DNA of 64,000 bases from Ignatzschineria cameli (GTDB lineage Bacteria > Pseudomonadota > Gammaproteobacteria > Cardiobacteriales > Wohlfahrtiimonadaceae): NCBI RefSeq assembly GCF_003121895.1, contig NZ_QEWW01000001.1:1-64000 (forward strand). The letters are read 5' to 3'. The notes under the pieces were generated by a model. That model made no database searches and had not been told where the DNA came from. It was given only the letters and a program-made list of their open reading frames with translations. The position numbers and the translations under genes were made by a program. Positions 19,101-24,559 of the stretch are shown piece after piece; position 1 is the first letter of the stretch; each line of letters begins with the position of its first letter.

Positions 19101-20640
19101 TAGTACTCTGAAGGGAGGAACCCTTTTAGGCGCAGCAGGTACCTTTATCTTTGCAGGTAAAAGCGGGGATGAAGAGTTGACGATTGAAGGCATTCATAAT
19201 GTCGGTGTCGATACGACTCTCCAAAATGGGCGCATGAATATCACTAAAGATGCCATCTATGGAAATGGTAACGGCACTGTAACTGTTGAGAATAGCGGTG
19301 TTCTCGGCGGCTATGGTTCTCTGAAAGGGAATCTCCTATTACAAGGTGAGTTAAATGTGGGAAGCACCATGTCACGCACTGTGGGTGAAGCACTCGGTAA
19401 CTTTACGGTCAATGGTAACTTTAAAGCGGAGAAAGGGAGCCTGATTCGTATCGCAAGTGATGGTAAAGAGGCGGGTCGCTTAATTATTGCCGGTAATGCG
19501 GAAGGTGAGAGTCAGCTGCAAGTCAATGATATGCAGGGGCAGGATCTGATCCAACTTGCAGATGGAACGAAGAAGGTGGAAGTGGTGACGATCGGAGGGG
19601 ATCTCAATACCTTAGAGCTCACCCAGAAAGGTCGTGCCGTTCGTGGAGCTTTTGATTACCGCTTAGAGAAGGGGGGCGATGGCAACTGGTGGTTAGTGGC
19701 AAAATCGGGTAATGATGGAGGAAATGGTGATAAACCTGTTTATCGACCAGAAACAGCTGCTTATACGGGAGGATTGGATGTGGCAAACCGACTCTTCACC
19801 CATCAGTTGGCAGATCGAAACTATCTTGACCCATCAAGTCGTCTCTGGACCATTATGGGCGGTGATTTTGGGAAGTTTTATGATGATGGAAAACATAATC
19901 GAACCACAATCGACAGCTTCCGCATGATGCTCGGGGGTGATATTGTGCAGACTCAGATCGAAGAGATGCCGGTCAAAGTTGGACTCTTTGCCGCATATGG
20001 TCATAGCTCGATTAAAAGCCGTCAAGCAGCAACAGGACTTTCGGCAAAAGGGCGCAGTAATGGATTTGGCCTCGGTCTTTACGCCACATTAGGGGATAAG
20101 GTGACAGAAGGTCTCTATCTTGATGGCTCGATACAATATGTTCACTTTAGAAATAAGATTTCTGGAGATGAGCTTGTTGAAGAGACCATGAAGACTAAAG
20201 GCTTGATCACTTCTCTTGAAGGAGGTTATACCTGGCAATTGGCGGAATCTTTCTATCTGCAACCTCAGGCGCAAATTACCTGGATGGGCGCGAAGATGGA
20301 TAGCCTGACAGATCACTACGGCACCCATATCTCAGGTAGTAAAAATAATATTGAGACCCGCCTAGGTGCGCGACTCTTTATGGAGAAGACGTTAGAGAGC
20401 GGCCATCATGTGACCCCTTATCTTGAGCTTAACTACTACCATAATTCTAAACCTTTCTACACCTACTTTGATGAGACGAAGATTGAGCAGAAAGGGACAC
20501 GGAATGTGGGGGAGATGAAGCTTGGATTTGAGGGTAAAGTGGAAAAAGATCTCAATATCTGGGGTGAAGTGGGCTACCGTAAGGGTTCAAATAGCTACCA
20601 CAACACAACGATCTCCGTTGGGCTTCGTTACGATTTCTAA
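4135..20640 (+). CDS. Giant type Va autotransporter adhesin, 5501 residues
   Basis: Surface-anchored or secreted passenger translocated by its own C-terminal barrel. Residues 1-26 match the extended signal peptide region of large autotransporters (MNNIFKIVWSRALETWVVASE). A Ser-rich linker and hydrophobic stretch follow, with likely cleavage after ASA at about 69. The passenger is an unusually long beta-helix-like protein rich in G, N, D, T, S and L; I noticed no cysteine in it. From about residue 430 it consists of nine modules averaging 524 residues (see the repeat entry), containing PATR-like segments such as GEGGFTYTGD, an N.Y.G stretch and LGADNALG. A pertactin-like GNWWLV junction precedes the 12-strand barrel at about residues 5214-5501, which ends in aromatic F. 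AGG lies ahead of the ATG. Most autotransporters have 900-3000 residues. Family call firm; ligand unknown. Confidence 0.93.
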   Translation: MNNIFKIVWSRALETWVVASELAQSRGSGTLASRSMEVSSSSSSRKGRSTLTITLLALLSAGVLSGASAESLKDLLNAGGTTGTSNGRVTYYTNDSIVMKDQTYNLSLTSAVPEERELSWEYNGGASGSTALTLDNSTLNVDGRFITYVTTGTTPKAGTFYTRVDNKSNLNFNEWIYIGVPDIKAETETKFVLKIDNGSQVSGQNLFLGITGGIELDRGSALNVSTTNYYNVIGTPEAELTRDHKGYIKFTNGSVVNIGSDTAALAAGDNLRLITDKSSTYNLHNVYLYARTSNPDYNAITNIGDGKTKALLRLFTLDAYGSVDLNIADKSVVETAVDGEFINGLTGKGRLNVKANNIFNRAQANFEGSTEIAEGKSALVSINNALGKEAKIIIKKDATMTFVDGKVTELHNALDSVGQINVGANNVKVTGNHSTFTGTVNVAPKNATWNIVQSGNYDFLYQLKGEGNVLVSAGDAQKNIHFKNKTDPQGFTGTFTVNQGILNLDRLAQNALKNADLTLKGSSSTGKVLDDLTVKSLTMDNSTLAVTNDSNSEFNLITATEGITLTGNNKVEIANKDLLGKSSAINNIKPTGTLLDQQNQVVTGEIFALGKTAGDRDSIVLVDSSGNAITNVVKTSKPILGQEGKGTAYYDYSRLVADDTGIHAGYGLTALSANKGQSVSINSSAAKEQKLFVKLTGDGGFTYTGSKLITVTNGENNYLGDSILKSGQVLLGANNALGEQGALLLQDQSNLDLATFAQNASFTTIDQNSVLNLNSGNLTLTANQASLIEGQLEGGKDSSLNLNQGALTVNSSNNTLEAEINLGSKATATLAKTDGLGKGDINLTGSNKIAINGAGDFANRVQGDSSNQLNINGADGAVTLTADNSKYAGELNIADKAEVNVKALNNLGTGILGVAGILQFNSGVNGDLNNAFKGAGKIVLTDNQLAIKGDHTGFTGTARIGEKATWSVTQAGDYDINYALSGNGTATVNAGGMIALKNAGDQSFTGTFDVTKGQLQLDQTGFDLLTNASLGLKGGQANLMLDGQKVKNLTLNTGALYLAPFDQAGTRLNHLTVDGTIKLVGQDNFIKVDSAKSVEKHDIDWGSSFVGKPSFIDQQYGVIGETLVYGKVDKTEGTIFLADKDGNYIRSEDVALSDREIQAGSGKASYGFNGLLPNEEGIHLNYGLAVLDAYQGKNIEVLTTTENTEADHNILRAKLTGEGGFVFKGDKAIVIDGFDNDYKGDTKVYGHVTAKSDNVFGKQGGLYIEPISKDAENTSAGIFDLGSYQQQVSFFIIDSDGLLNLNKGTLIVNAQDERSIVYGDIRGEEGSKLIFEYGGFNVKSRNEPLKSDIYLTNNASISLIYAEGLGSAKVHLGSVDEEKGNNIIRLHNGGQFVTQLLGDESNTFVILSSKIDNPVVLASDNSQFSGLIVIAKNAYATANELENVGKGILQANGVLTLNKGMSGVLSNGLQGSGNIILNGSNLEGVGKHDKFTGLLNLAENATWSVTDRSGDYNINYGLAGNGTMNVGAEQNILLNNENKNQSYTGNFNVHQGNLVLNTTAGYALKTGNVHLLAGTKGTVENDLIVGSLELDKSTLKVTATDGKFNLLTATNGIVLEGDTKVEIDNKDLLGNAEIDTDKGLLDQQNIANLGELFAKGKTSGDKKLITLIDADGNEITEVKDIHIQLKGQEIAGDGIYDYTGLVADEIGIHAGYGLKALSANSGQSIKIDSTGADEQKLFVKLTGEGGFTYTGDKAITVTGENNDYLGDSTFAEGQVALGADNALGQQGALIFTGISSLDLSKFSQVADSVTQNEESTINLNSGHLTLTDQQDSTFEGALSGTDQSSLTVEKGALNVTSSNAELASKVHLGSHVIANLAKADALGKGKIHLAENSVINVNGSGNFANELMGDSSAALNIQGTDSDVTLLGDNSAYSGTLDIAENAKANVTNLNNLGEALLGIDGTLHFNEGVNGELRNAFAGTGAIILTNNQIKMLGAKDDTDFTGLLSLGDDAHLSVEKSGFYRINYDLLGTGTIGITADSTINFMPADGRNPQAFNGTFNVHNGALQLNQKAFEALTTANLGLLGGEAHLTVSDQSVKNLTMKEGTIYLTDPDKPAHNNHLKVTETIILEGDKNYIGVNKESLEKKEVEANEIIAGNPSFLDQQFGGKGEVLLSSGNDIVVKDNSGAINQDFEAIFLTDLNKELITGKDLEHSTGSLQDGAGIGYYGFNGLRTEGKEIYLSYGLDEIDAQEDRAVLITSNNDEIKTESRDLRIRLTGEGGFTFTGDAPITLSGNLNTYSGNTILDNTNITAGMDQVFGVGGNLDLNGESTFDLGNFRQQIDTLKIDKDSTLNLNNGALHLVKNEASEIIGTIKGSEDSKLHIKQGIVNVQSSNADLETTIDLDNKVTLNLAQADSLGRGDIVMNSTELEAGNNTINLNAGGQFANQLTGDASNNFNIKANTEGKAVELTADNSGYAGSINIAEKAEAEVNVLNNLGSGLIDIAGGLTFKSGASGNFDNQFKGGGSITLTDNLLTVNGNHHAFNGILNLGETANWTIARHEDYRANYQLAGNGSMTVAVESGDVKNLANIQFTNKNKSDFGGHLYVKNGNLQLDDGAQNALEAGNLHFSNGSQGTVLQDITVGSLELVNSTLKVTDQDGKFNILTASNGIALKGDTKVEIDNKDLLGKGQAIEEIKPKGTLLDQQNQLTLGETFARGKTSGDRDSITLVDSEGNVVSDIFDVKKAIVGQEENGVAIYDYSKLVADDTGIHAGYGLAALSANADKVVTIDSEDSTETTLSVKLTGEGGFTYTGDQAITVTGQQNDYQGASTIEQGSVNLGADNALGKKGALVLTGGALNLAGFAQRADHLTADEKSKLDLAGGTLSLTNGVNTIAGEVAGDSSATLNVEQGSLTVSSNNADLSAEINLGEKVTATLESADGLGKGDIHLAGANKIDINGGGDFANNLTGENVDNALNLNTGAVNLLGNNSAYAGAINIGKEAQANVNRLRNLGTGLVDIAGKLNFANSTVSGDFNNAFTGTGEIKLNGNTLNVTGEHDGFGGILNLAEGSTWSVTDREGGYNINYGLTGKGTINVGTKGAIALKKEHVDNFVGDFNVKQGDLVLDNNGLSTLEKASLGLIGGSATLMEDGQSLKNLIFDQGAMTLNTVTDEERFNHLTVTDTISLRGDQNKIQVDPAIIPVHDKDLGNVDQKISFLDQQFGETGETLISGNVAVYDHTGALSSDFEAIFLADKEGKLIESKDVGQSTALIQNGEGRAYYGFNGLKTDDKGIHLNYGLDELEAFSGHNIVVLSDTSNVETESRDLRVHLTGEGGFIFKGDQAITLSGVENDYTGNTLIDGASITAGMDQVFGIQGNLTLEGNSQFDLGQFNQQVDTLMIEESSLLNLKRGTFTLDDNEVSTVNGLLQGVAESKLNITQGIVNINSRNSGLQSAVNLGNDVIINLAEADGLGSSIIALNQGSNTINLNGGGQFANQLTGDASNNFNIKANTEGKAVELTADNSGYAGSINIAEKAEAEVNALNNLGTGLLGVAGKLAFNSEASGDLNNAFAGAGTIALNGNTLNVTGKHDGFTGLLELMEGSTWSVTGRSGDYNINYALAGSGTMNVGAEQNILLNNKNENQTYSGNFNVHQGNLVLNTTAGYALKTGNVHLLAGTKGTVETDITVGSLELDQSTLKVTATDGKFNLLTATNGIALKGDTQVQIDSISQLGHAEIESDKNVLDQQNIANLGELFAKGETSGDQTSITLIDAEGNAITEVNNVHIALNGQETAGDGIYDYTGLVADEIGIHAGYGLKALLANKDQSVKIDSTGADEQNLFVKLTGEGGFTYTGDQAITITGQQNDYQGASTIEQGSVNLGADNALGEKGALVLTGGALNLAGFTQRADQLTVDEKSMLDLAGGTLSLTKGDNTIAGKIAGDGSSTLNVEKGSLKVDSRNADLSAAINLGSEVAATLANADGLGKGDIHLAGANEIDINGGGNFANNLTGEDVDNTLNLNTGEINLLGNNSEYAGSINIAEKAQANVNRLRNLGTGLVDIAGKLNFANSTVSGDFNNAFTGTGEIKLNGNTLNVTGKHDGFTGLLNLMEDSTWSVTNQQGDYNINYGVTGGGTMRVSAAGKIAFTQDLTQKPQKNFTGYFDVTKGDLALDDKGLSVLENASLALKGGSATLMEDGQSLKNLTFDQGAMTLNTVTDEERFNHLTVTDTISLKGDQNKIQVDPAIIPVHDKDLGNVDQKISFLDQQFGETGETLISGNVAVYDNTGALNSDFEAIFLADKDGKLIESKDVGQSTALIQNDAGRAYYGFNGLRTDDKGIYLNYGLDEIEAFEGRIVTVKSDRTNVTQGSRDLRVELVGKGGFTFTGDEAITLSGNLNTYTGDTLLDNTQITAGMDQVFGIGGDLTLKDQSKFNLGTFNQQIDSLQVAGASTLDLQKGNLSLMNNGNSTIDGALLGEEGSQLNINQGIVNVNSSNSGLQSAVNLGNDVIINLAEADGLGSSTIALNQGSNTINLNGGGQFANQLTGDASNQLNINVNEGKVAVDLIADNSGYSGSINIAEKAEAQVNALNNLGSGLIGIAGNLAFNSKASGDFNNQFKGTGEITLHGNTLNVLGNHEGFTGLLNLTEDSIWSVSDRSGNYNINYGVTGGGTMRVSAAGKIAFTQDLTQKPQKNFTGYFDVTKGDLALDDKGLSVLENASLALKGGSATLMEDGQSLKNLTFDQGAMTLNTVTDEERFNHLTVTDTISLRGDQNKIQVDPAIIPVHDKDLGNVDQKISFLDQQFGEKGETLISGQVIVQDNNGVVNPDFEAIFLADKDGKLIESKDVGQSTALIQNDAGKAYYGFNGLKTDEHGIHLNYGLDELEAFKDKNIVVLSDTSNVNTDARDLRVELVGEGGFIFKGSEAITLSGNENSYTGNTLIDGTSITAGMNHVFGQAGNLTISNKGAFDLSEKKQIVDTLAIEEGSTLDIRRGELTVRESSTLKGGTLLGAAGTFIFAGKSGDEELTIEGIHNVGVDTTLQNGRMNITKDAIYGNGNGTVTVENSGVLGGYGSLKGNLLLQGELNVGSTMSRTVGEALGNFTVNGNFKAEKGSLIRIASDGKEAGRLIIAGNAEGESQLQVNDMQGQDLIQLADGTKKVEVVTIGGDLNTLELTQKGRAVRGAFDYRLEKGGDGNWWLVAKSGNDGGNGDKPVYRPETAAYTGGLDVANRLFTHQLADRNYLDPSSRLWTIMGGDFGKFYDDGKHNRTTIDSFRMMLGGDIVQTQIEEMPVKVGLFAAYGHSSIKSRQAATGLSAKGRSNGFGLGLYATLGDKVTEGLYLDGSIQYVHFRNKISGDELVEETMKTKGLITSLEGGYTWQLAESFYLQPQAQITWMGAKMDSLTDHYGTHISGSKNNIETRLGARLFMEKTLESGHHVTPYLELNYYHNSKPFYTYFDETKIEQKGTRNVGEMKLGFEGKVEKDLNIWGEVGYRKGSNSYHNTTISVGLRYDF
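13551..13833 (+). repeat. Near-identical block shared with 16674-16956 (and partly 18276-18465)
   Basis: About 280 bp of module 6 match module 8 at an offset of 3123 bp, with only scattered differences at the DNA level. The central part, from GACGCTTAATACTGTCACTG onward, is also present in module 9. Offsets of 3111 bp (12601 with 15712; 13141 with 16252) and 3138 bp (11461 with 14599) mark further near-identical blocks between same-type modules. Confidence 0.8.
16478..16863 (+). repeat. Near-identical 386-bp block, copy 1 (copy 2 at 18080-18465)
   Basis: Module 8 and module 9, both type B, are identical over about 386 bp at an offset of 1602 bp (534 codons), except for three single-base differences I could find. 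Sequence outside the block diverges quickly, which points to recent duplication or gene conversion. The offset is a whole number of codons, so the reading frame is kept. Confidence 0.85.
18080..18465 (+). repeat. Near-identical 386-bp block, copy 2
   Basis: Second copy of the 16478-16863 block inside module 9 of the autotransporter. After about 18465 the two copies diverge (for example GGTGAGACA against GGCGAAAAA). Confidence 0.85.
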
Positions 20641-20772
20641 TGAAGATCGGAAAGAGATCGGAAGATTTGTGATTGATCGTTACTTAATTGTTACTTGATT
20701 GTTACTTGATCGTCACTAAGAGTCGATCACCAGAAGTCGTCTAAAGGCGTAATGATCTTTAGTAAGAGAGAG

Positions 20773-20803
20773 GAGCCGGTAGTGATGCTATCGGCTCTTT
20801 TTT
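20773..20803 (+). terminator. Rho-independent terminator after the autotransporter
   Basis: Stem GAGCCGGTAG (20773-20782) pairs with CTATCGGCTC (20788-20797) with one G-T pair, loop of five, then six T residues. It lies 133 bp after the autotransporter stop. Confidence 0.88.
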
Positions 20804-20867
20804 ATGAGTGAATGTGGTCGATTGTCATTAATTGCCATTCTATTGCCATTAATTGCCATTAATTTCG

Positions 20868-20907
20868 ATTAATGCATTAATGCATTAATGCATTAATGCA
20901 TTAATGC
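20868..20907. repeat. Five tandem 8-bp units (ATTAATGC)
   Basis: Five perfect head-to-tail copies of ATTAATGC, preceded by related ATTGCCATT units (about 20826-20865). The unit makes overlapping palindromes around ATGCAT. Perfect short tandem repeats of this kind can gain or lose units by slippage. It sits between the autotransporter terminator and the promoter of the ABC transporter, about 80 bp upstream of the latter. Confidence 0.85.
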
Positions 20908-20988
20908 AATTGTTGCGTCTGTTAGGATTGTTACGATTGATTCTATGATTGGCGAGGATTGATCGTGATTGAAAATAGAGGAAAAAGA

Positions 20989-21029
20989 TTGACACTATTT
21001 AGGAATTGTAATACTGTATCACCACAGTA
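20989..21029 (+). promoter_or_regulatory. Candidate promoter and palindromic operator for the ABC importer
   Basis: A perfect -35 hexamer TTGACA (20989-20994) is followed after 17 bp by TACTGT (21012-21017), a weak -10 match. That same TACTGT is the left arm of a perfect inverted repeat, TACTGT-ATCACC-ACAGTA (21012-21029), so a repressor bound here would cover the -10 and start site. The mRNA leader would be about 210 nt. The binding protein is unknown. Confidence 0.5.
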
Positions 21030-21235
21030 GTACAGAGAAGTGAAGATTAAGCTTAGAACACTCAAAAGAACACTCAAAAAAACCCTTAATAAGAAGATTC
21101 GAAAGAAGATTCAAAAAATTTAAGCTTAAGCAAAGATCTTTAAGCTACTTGACAATATAAAAGCAGTACTAAAGCCGTTTTAAAAGAAGCATTAAAGTTT
21201 CAAAAACGGAGGCAAAATAATCATTAGGAGCGATC

Positions 21236-22228
21236 ATGAAAAAGTTACTTGCAGTGCTATTAAGTGCCACATTGGCAACCGGAATCTCATTGGCAGATGA
21301 GATGAAGAAGGTCTATGTTAATCAAATTGTAGAGCATCCGGCACTCGATGCCACTGCAAAGGGCATTCGTGATGGTCTTAAGGAGCGAGGATATATTGAA
21401 GGGGAGAATCTCGATTTTATCGTCGAATCTGCACAGGCGAATGTTGCATTAGCGGCACAAATTTCAACGAAGTTTGTCGCACAAAATGCAGATGTGACGG
21501 TCGGGATTGGTACCCCTTCAGCGCAGAGTTTAGTAAAACCTGCAATGGAAGGAAAAACAAAGATGGTCTTTAGTTCGATTACCGATCCTGTCGGTGCGAG
21601 CTTAGTGCCGGCGCTTGAAAATGGCAATAATAATGTGACAGGAATGTCGAACTATGTTGATGTTGCGCCGCAACTGGCCATGTTTAAAGAAGTTCTCCCC
21701 GAGATGAAGAAGATCGGTTTTATCTATAATCCCGGTGAAGCAAACTCCATTACTCAATTGAAAGATCTTGAAAAAGCAGCACCCGATTTTGGTTTAGAGG
21801 TGGTAACCCAATCGGTCAACCGTACAGCAGATGTTCCTCAAGCGGCAACACGCCTTGCAAATCAGACAGATGCGATCTTTATTTATGGCGATAACACCGC
21901 ACTTGCAGCATTAGAGAGTATTGTTATTGCCGGTATTAAGGCGGGTAAACCGGTCTTTGTTGCAGATACGGATGCGGTTCTTTCAGGTCCTTTAGCGGCA
22001 CTCGGTCCTAATCAATATCAGTTAGGGATCGATACTGCCGAGATGATTGCAGATGTTTTAGATGGTAAAGATATTAATACGATCCCGGTAGGATTTCCTG
22101 ATAAGATGGAGCTCGTTATTAATATGGATACCGCGAATAAGCTAGGTTTAACACTTCCTTCTGAAGTTGTTGAAGCGGCTGCTGTCATCATTAAAGATGG
22201 AAAAGCGGAAGCCGTTCAACAAAACTAG
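21236..22228 (+). CDS. ABC importer, periplasmic substrate-binding protein (ABC_sub_bind/TrpX family)
   Basis: 330 residues with a clear Sec signal peptide (MKKLLAVLLSATLATGISLA, cleavage near residue 20) and no lipobox, so soluble in the periplasm. The mature part has two Rossmann-like lobes with family signatures: VYVNQIVEHPALDATAKGI at the N-terminus, VGIGTPSAQSL, VFSSITDPVGASLVP, then FIYGDNTALAALESIV and FVADTD. This is the ABC_sub_bind family, which includes streptococcal TrpX and other aromatic-amino-acid binders; substrate here is inferred at best. AGGAG lies upstream of the ATG. The permease starts 9 bp after the stop, so the three genes form an operon. Confidence 0.85.
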   Translation: MKKLLAVLLSATLATGISLADEMKKVYVNQIVEHPALDATAKGIRDGLKERGYIEGENLDFIVESAQANVALAAQISTKFVAQNADVTVGIGTPSAQSLVKPAMEGKTKMVFSSITDPVGASLVPALENGNNNVTGMSNYVDVAPQLAMFKEVLPEMKKIGFIYNPGEANSITQLKDLEKAAPDFGLEVVTQSVNRTADVPQAATRLANQTDAIFIYGDNTALAALESIVIAGIKAGKPVFVADTDAVLSGPLAALGPNQYQLGIDTAEMIADVLDGKDINTIPVGFPDKMELVINMDTANKLGLTLPSEVVEAAAVIIKDGKAEAVQQN

Positions 22229-22236
22229 GAAATAGG

Positions 22237-23082
22237 ATGAGTTTAAGTGAATTGATTATGAGCCTGGAACTCGGGCTCATTTATGGAATTGTCGGGATGG
22301 GGATCTACCTCACTTTTAGAATTATCGACTTTCCAGATCTAACCTGTGATGGTAGCTTCGTGTTAGGAGCTGCCATCTCTTCCGTTTTAATCAAAGCGGG
22401 TGTTGATCCCTTTCTATCCTTGGTCTTTGCGCTTATCGGTGGGGCGCTTGCGGGGGCATTAACAGGGATCTTAAATAGCTTCTTTAAGGTAACCGACCTT
22501 CTTGCCGGTATCCTTGTGGCATTTATGCTCTATTCGATCAATCTCCATGTGATGAATGGAACACCGAATATCTCTCTTTTGATGTCACCGACCATCTTTA
22601 TCACCAATAATCTCGTGGTTCTCGGAGGCATTGCGATTATTCTGATCGCGCTCTTTAGTTACCTTCTCAATACCGATTTAGGGCTCTCCATCCGTGCAGT
22701 AGGTCAAAATAAACGACTCTGTCTTAATGGGGGCGTTAATGTCAAGTGGATGGTAATTCTAGGGGTAGCGATGGGTAATGCGCTGATTGCAATGGGTGGC
22801 GCACTCTTTAGTCAGCAACAAGGATTTACCGATATCTCTGCCGGTATCGGCACCATTATTGCCGGTTTTGCCGCGGTGATTATTGGGGAGCGAATTCTAC
22901 CATTTCGTTCGATGTGGATTAAGTTATTGAGCTGTATCGTCGGTTCGATTGTCTACCGTATTGTCACCGGTCTTGCACTCCATGCTGAATTCCTCAATCT
23001 GAAGAGCTACGACTTCAACCTGATTGCAGGGCTCTTGATTATCATCATTATGGCGATGCCAGGAGGGAAGCGTCGATGCTAA
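22237..23082 (+). CDS. ABC importer permease (branched-chain/TrpY-type)
   Basis: 281 residues, about eight hydrophobic segments. FPDLTCDGSFVLGAA near the N-terminus and the GLSIRAVGQN loop (about residues 148-157) match the BPD_transp_2 permease family found beside ABC_sub_bind proteins. The latter is the cytoplasmic coupling loop that contacts the ATPase. AGGAAATAGG precedes the ATG. The 3' end overlaps the ATPase gene by 7 bp. Only one permease gene is present, so a homodimer in the membrane is expected. Confidence 0.87.
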   Translation: MSLSELIMSLELGLIYGIVGMGIYLTFRIIDFPDLTCDGSFVLGAAISSVLIKAGVDPFLSLVFALIGGALAGALTGILNSFFKVTDLLAGILVAFMLYSINLHVMNGTPNISLLMSPTIFITNNLVVLGGIAIILIALFSYLLNTDLGLSIRAVGQNKRLCLNGGVNVKWMVILGVAMGNALIAMGGALFSQQQGFTDISAGIGTIIAGFAAVIIGERILPFRSMWIKLLSCIVGSIVYRIVTGLALHAEFLNLKSYDFNLIAGLLIIIIMAMPGGKRRC

Positions 23083-23831
23083 AGTTAGAAGGGATTAAAC
23101 TTGTCGTCGGCAAAGGCACGCAACTTGAACGCACGATTTTAGAAGATCTCTCTCTTGAGGTTAAAAAGGGGGAGTTTGTTGTTATTATCGGTGGAAATGG
23201 TGCCGGTAAATCGACGGTTTTCAACACAATTTCCGGTTTTATGAAGCCGGAAAAAGGTAAGATCTTGATCGATGGCGTCGATGTTACCAAAAGTTCTCAG
23301 CAGGAGCGGGCAAAATGGGTCTCCATTGTGATGCAAGATCCTCGCGTTGGCACAATGGAGAATATGACCATTTTAGAGAATATGGCCTTCTCTTATAAGC
23401 GAGGTGGCCGTCGTGGTTTTTCGCTCTTCAATAATCGTGAGCGGCGCAATTTTTTTCAAGAGAAGTTAGCACTTCTTGATATGAATTTAGAAAATCGTCT
23501 CCATGAAACGGTGACTAATCTCTCTGGTGGACAGCGTCAAGCATTAAGTCTTGTGATGTCGATTGTGGCAGACTCTAAAATTCTGTTGCTCGATGAGATC
23601 ACTGCGGCACTCGATCCTAAAATTGCCGAAAATGTGATGGCATTAGCGGATAAGTTAGTGCGAGATCAATCGCTCACCTGTGTTATGATTACCCATAATA
23701 TGGAGCATGCGATCCGTTATGGTGATCGTACCATTTTGCTAAAAGATGGGAAGTTCCGTAAAGCATATAGCCGGGCAGAGAAGGAGAATCTGACGGTATT
23801 TGATCTAACACGGGAGTTTACTGATCCATAG
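23076..23831 (+). CDS. ABC importer ATP-binding protein (TrpZ-type)
   Basis: 251 residues, a single ABC ATPase domain. Walker A GGNGAGKST (about residues 39-47), a Q-loop in VMQDPRVG, signature LSGGQRQAL, Walker B ILLLDEITAALDP and the switch histidine in MITHNMEHA are all intact. It overlaps the permease gene by 7 bp and is followed by sprT after 3 bp. It energises the importer encoded by the two upstream genes. Confidence 0.9.
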   Translation: MLKLEGIKLVVGKGTQLERTILEDLSLEVKKGEFVVIIGGNGAGKSTVFNTISGFMKPEKGKILIDGVDVTKSSQQERAKWVSIVMQDPRVGTMENMTILENMAFSYKRGGRRGFSLFNNRERRNFFQEKLALLDMNLENRLHETVTNLSGGQRQALSLVMSIVADSKILLLDEITAALDPKIAENVMALADKLVRDQSLTCVMITHNMEHAIRYGDRTILLKDGKFRKAYSRAEKENLTVFDLTREFTDP

Positions 23832-23834
23832 GCA

Positions 23835-24509
23835 ATGAGAGAAAAGATAGAAGTTGTTGGTCAATCCTTACTATTTGACGCCTCTACAGAGGGAGAGGCG
23901 TTATTGCGTTCACTATTACGTAAAGTTGAGGCGATTGAAAGTAGCGCTATGGCAAAATTAGCGGCGATATTACCTCCGAAAGAGTTTAAACAGTTCCAAA
24001 AAAGGATTGGAAAGTTACACAGTGCTTCTCAATCGCGCTGTATGGCAAGCTCATTTCGTGCGCGGATTGCGCCGCGAGTAGGGCTTTCGACAAAAGAGTG
24101 TTACCCTAAAATTTCATTCCATCTTCGAGGAAAGAGTGCAGGAACCGCACATCTCCGGCGTTGGGAGATTCGGCTCAATCCAATTCTTTTAGCTGAAAAT
24201 GGGCAAGCCTTTATTGATGAGGTAGTTCCCCATGAATATGCACATCTCTTAGTTTATGCGCTCTTTGGTGATGTCTCTCCTCACGGACCAGAGTGGCGGA
24301 TGATGATGGAGGAGATCTTAGAGGTTTCGGCTCATCGAACGCATCAATTCTCTACAGAGAATAGCCGTACTCGTGAATATCGAAAGTTCTCTTATCGCTG
24401 TCAGTGTCAAACTCACCAATTAAGTACTATTCGTCATAATCGTCTGTTACGAGGCGAAGCACAATACCACTGTAAAAAATGTGGCTCACCACTTGAGTTC
24501 ATCGAATAG
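23835..24509 (+). CDS. sprT: SprT-family zinc metalloprotease-like protein
   Basis: 224 residues. The zinc-binding HExxH motif is HEYAH (about residues 132-136), with the third ligand in SPHGPEW. A C-terminal zinc ribbon has CQC near YRCQCQTHQL and CKKCG, as in bacterial SprT and the SPRTN family. E. coli SprT is about 165 residues, so this one has an N-terminal extension of about 55 residues with no clear domain. The start lies 3 bp after the ABC ATPase stop with no strong Shine-Dalgarno, suggesting coupling to it. Downstream are only repeats. Protease activity is inferred from motifs. Confidence 0.85.
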   Translation: MREKIEVVGQSLLFDASTEGEALLRSLLRKVEAIESSAMAKLAAILPPKEFKQFQKRIGKLHSASQSRCMASSFRARIAPRVGLSTKECYPKISFHLRGKSAGTAHLRRWEIRLNPILLAENGQAFIDEVVPHEYAHLLVYALFGDVSPHGPEWRMMMEEILEVSAHRTHQFSTENSRTREYRKFSYRCQCQTHQLSTIRHNRLLRGEAQYHCKKCGSPLEFIE

Positions 24510-24559
24510 ATATCTACTATTCTCATCAAGAGAGATCTCTACAGATTATTGGAGTGATT

